From NCBI GenBank assembly GCA_019347585.1, contig JAHWLC010000045.1, positions 1 to 7,978 on the forward strand: 7,978 nt of DNA. Direction: 5' to 3'. Position 1 is the stretch's first letter; each line of letters starts with the position of its first letter. Shown piece by piece: positions 6,889-7,978 of the stretch. Source of the stretch: Actinomycetota bacterium (GTDB lineage Bacteria > Actinomycetota > Acidimicrobiia > Spongiisociales > ZC4RG35). The notes beneath the pieces are model-generated. The model was not told where the DNA came from. It saw only the letters and a program-made list of their open reading frames with translations, and made no database searches. The position numbers and the translations under genes were made by a program.

Positions 6889-6921
6889 ACTGCCAGATGT
6901 GACTGATCTTGTGGAACAAAC

Positions 6922-7037
6922 AACCTCCGGTAGTTAAGCCCATATATGGGACGAGCCGCCTCGAGAAATCTGGGACGAGCCGCACGGCGCGTTCTCGAGG
7001 TCGTTAGGCCCGGATACGGGCCTAACTACCGGAGGTT
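6922..7037. repeat. 116-bp nested palindromic element between dnaX and ybaB
   Basis: The ends are 20-bp inverted repeats (6922-6941 and 7018-7037), with the outer 15 bp perfect (AACCTCCGGTAGTTA) and one mismatch at base 16, which becomes a G-U pair in minus-strand RNA. Inside are a 10-bp stem with a 4-base loop (7003-7012 / 7017-7026), a 9-bp stem CCTCGAGAA (6959-6967 / 6992-7000), a 13-bp direct repeat TGGGACGAGCCGC (6947-6959 and 6971-6983), and the perfect palindrome CCCATATATGGG (6939-6950). It begins 6 bp after the dnaX stop and ends 45 bp before ybaB. No coding sequence and no obvious target-site duplication are seen. It may be a MITE-like mobile repeat, or a structured RNA/operator in the dnaX-ybaB leader. 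Confidence 0.85.
7003..7026 (-). other. Stable hairpin just downstream of dnaX
   Basis: GTTAGGCCCG and CGGGCCTAAC form a perfect 10-bp stem around a 4-base loop, 18 bp past the dnaX stop. It could slow or partly terminate dnaX transcription or protect the 3' end, but no U-run follows. Its left arm in the transcript is shared with the outer stem of the 116-bp element, so the two folds exclude each other. Confidence 0.6.
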
Positions 7038-7043
7038 CGGAAC

Positions 7044-7978
7044 TCAGTCGTCGACGACCTCGGCGCCCAACTCCGAGGCCAGCAATGCGGTGGGGTCGGT
7101 CTCGAGGTGCGGGCGCTCCTCGAGCTGGGAGATGTCGACTTCGTCGCTGTCGCCGTCGCTCTCCGCTGCCGCCTTGGCCCGGAAGCGGACCTTCACCGGA
7201 GATCCCAGGAGGTCTCCGGCCTTGGTGGCGACGATTCTGGAGACGGCATCATCTTCCTCGAGAGCAGCGAGGTGAAAGTCGTGCGCCACCTCGAGGATGA
7301 TGGTGTTGCCCGACACGTCGCCGGGGATGGTCTCCCGGAAGAAGGCCCAGCGCCGCGCCCCGAGCACGTCGCGTAGCCCGCCGAACAGTCCGGGCCAGAT
7401 CTTCTGGAGCTCGTCGAAGCTGATGTCTTTGGCCGGCCTCTCCGGCGCGTCCGCTGCCTCCCCCTCCTCTTCGGCGATGAGCGGCGCCGCCGCTTGTGCC
7501 AGCTTCTCGTCGATGTCAGCAGACGGCTCGGGGGGCTCCTTCGCGGCAGGCTGCTTGGGTGCGGCACCACCGACGTCGCCCAGGGCGGGGGGGTCCCCCG
7601 GCTTGCCCATGCGCCGCTCGAGACGGTCCATACGGGCGATCAGGGCCTCCGGGTCGCTGGCGGTCTCAGGACGGGTGAGCTTGATCATGGCCAGCTCGGT
7701 CATCAGCCGCTCCTCCCGACCCTCGCGGAGCCGAAGCAGCGCCTCGCCGAGGAGGTCTACCGCGCGAAGCACCTCGCCGGCGGGGATCATCTCCGCCGTC
7801 TTCGACCACGCCTGGTAGACCTCGGCCGGCTCGTCGACGATCTCGGCGAGATTCGGGGCATAGTGGGCGAGGAACACTCCCCTGAAGTAGGCGACACACT
7901 CGGCGACGAATCGACGCAAGTCGACTCCGTCGGCTGCGAGCTGCGCCACCAGCTCGAGAGACGCCTTGGCGTCATGGG
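7044..7978 (-). CDS. dnaX: DNA polymerase III subunit gamma/tau, C-terminal part (5' end outside window)
   Basis: Clamp-loader subunit that organises the replicative polymerase. The frame runs to the window edge, so the ATPase domains I-II lie outside; 310 codons are visible. The first ~110 residues (ASLELVAQLAADGVDLRRFVAECVAYF..., then PAEVYQAWSKTAEMIPAGEVLRAVDLLGEALLRLREG) are the helical collar domain III that oligomerises. Next come a short coiled segment (LIARMDRLERRMG) and a Pro/Ala/Glu-rich linker. The last ~125 residues (FDELQKIWPGLFGGLRDVLGARRWAFF to the acidic end EVVDD) form a folded tau C-terminal domain as seen in actinobacterial DnaX. The GTG at 7949 is internal, not a start. 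The gene name rests on domain III, the tau tail and the adjacent ybaB-recR; the Walker motifs cannot be checked here. No slippery A-rich frameshift site for a gamma form is seen in this part. Confidence 0.93.
   Translation of the reverse strand, partial: HDAKASLELVAQLAADGVDLRRFVAECVAYFRGVFLAHYAPNLAEIVDEPAEVYQAWSKTAEMIPAGEVLRAVDLLGEALLRLREGREERLMTELAMIKLTRPETASDPEALIARMDRLERRMGKPGDPPALGDVGGAAPKQPAAKEPPEPSADIDEKLAQAAAPLIAEEEGEAADAPERPAKDISFDELQKIWPGLFGGLRDVLGARRWAFFRETIPGDVSGNTIILEVAHDFHLAALEEDDAVSRIVATKAGDLLGSPVKVRFRAKAAAESDGDSDEVDISQLEERPHLETDPTALLASELGAEVVDD

Noticed and set aside
6913..7043. GGAAC on both sides of the palindromic element (6913-6917 and 7039-7043) as a target-site duplication
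   Set aside because: The copies lie at different distances from the ends (4 bp and 1 bp) and are only 5 bp long, so chance is likely.

Overview
The window is a GC-rich bacterial chromosome segment, very probably from an actinobacterium, perhaps an uncultured Acidimicrobiia-like lineage. This rests on the strong G/C preference at third codon positions, an actinobacterial-type GlpX, the housekeeping order dnaX-ybaB-recR, and several starts with almost no leader. The exact lineage is inference. There are nine protein genes, two of them cut by the window edges. I see no rRNA, tRNA, CRISPR array, insertion sequence or phage gene.

Layout. (1) Positions 1-1955, plus strand: the 3' part of a thiolase, fused by a 1-nt stop/start overlap to glpX (class II fructose-1,6-bisphosphatase). 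(2) 1957-2601, minus strand: a HAD-family phosphatase whose stop lies 1 bp from the glpX stop. (3) 2602-2680: a short divergent promoter region. (4) 2681-4676, plus strand: the two membrane subunits of a TRAP transporter (small DctQ-type, large DctM-type). (5) 4683-4707: a strong GC hairpin that probably terminates transcription from both sides. (6) 4729-7978, minus strand, in transcription order: dnaX (C-terminal part of the clamp-loader tau subunit), ybaB, recR, and then the TRAP substrate-binding lipoprotein gene dctP.

How they fit together. DctQ, DctM and DctP should form one tripartite sodium-driven TRAP importer of the mannitol/chloroaromatic/alpha-keto acid branch. The binding protein is on the opposite strand, convergent with its permease genes and directly behind recR, so the transporter is made from two transcription units. 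DnaX, YbaB and RecR are the familiar replication/nucleoid/recombination-repair cluster. Thiolase and GlpX link acyl-CoA turnover to gluconeogenesis by gene arrangement only.

Most unusual points. A 116-bp nested palindrome (6922-7037) fills most of the dnaX-ybaB gap. It has 20-bp inverted ends, a local 10-bp hairpin that competes with the outer stem, a 9-bp inner stem, a 13-bp direct repeat and a 12-bp perfect palindrome. It could be a MITE-like element or an RNA switch or attenuator. The dctQ gene has a perfect Shine-Dalgarno at the ideal distance from an ACG codon instead of ATG, with no ordinary start codon until well into the protein. I found no clearly new multi-gene system.
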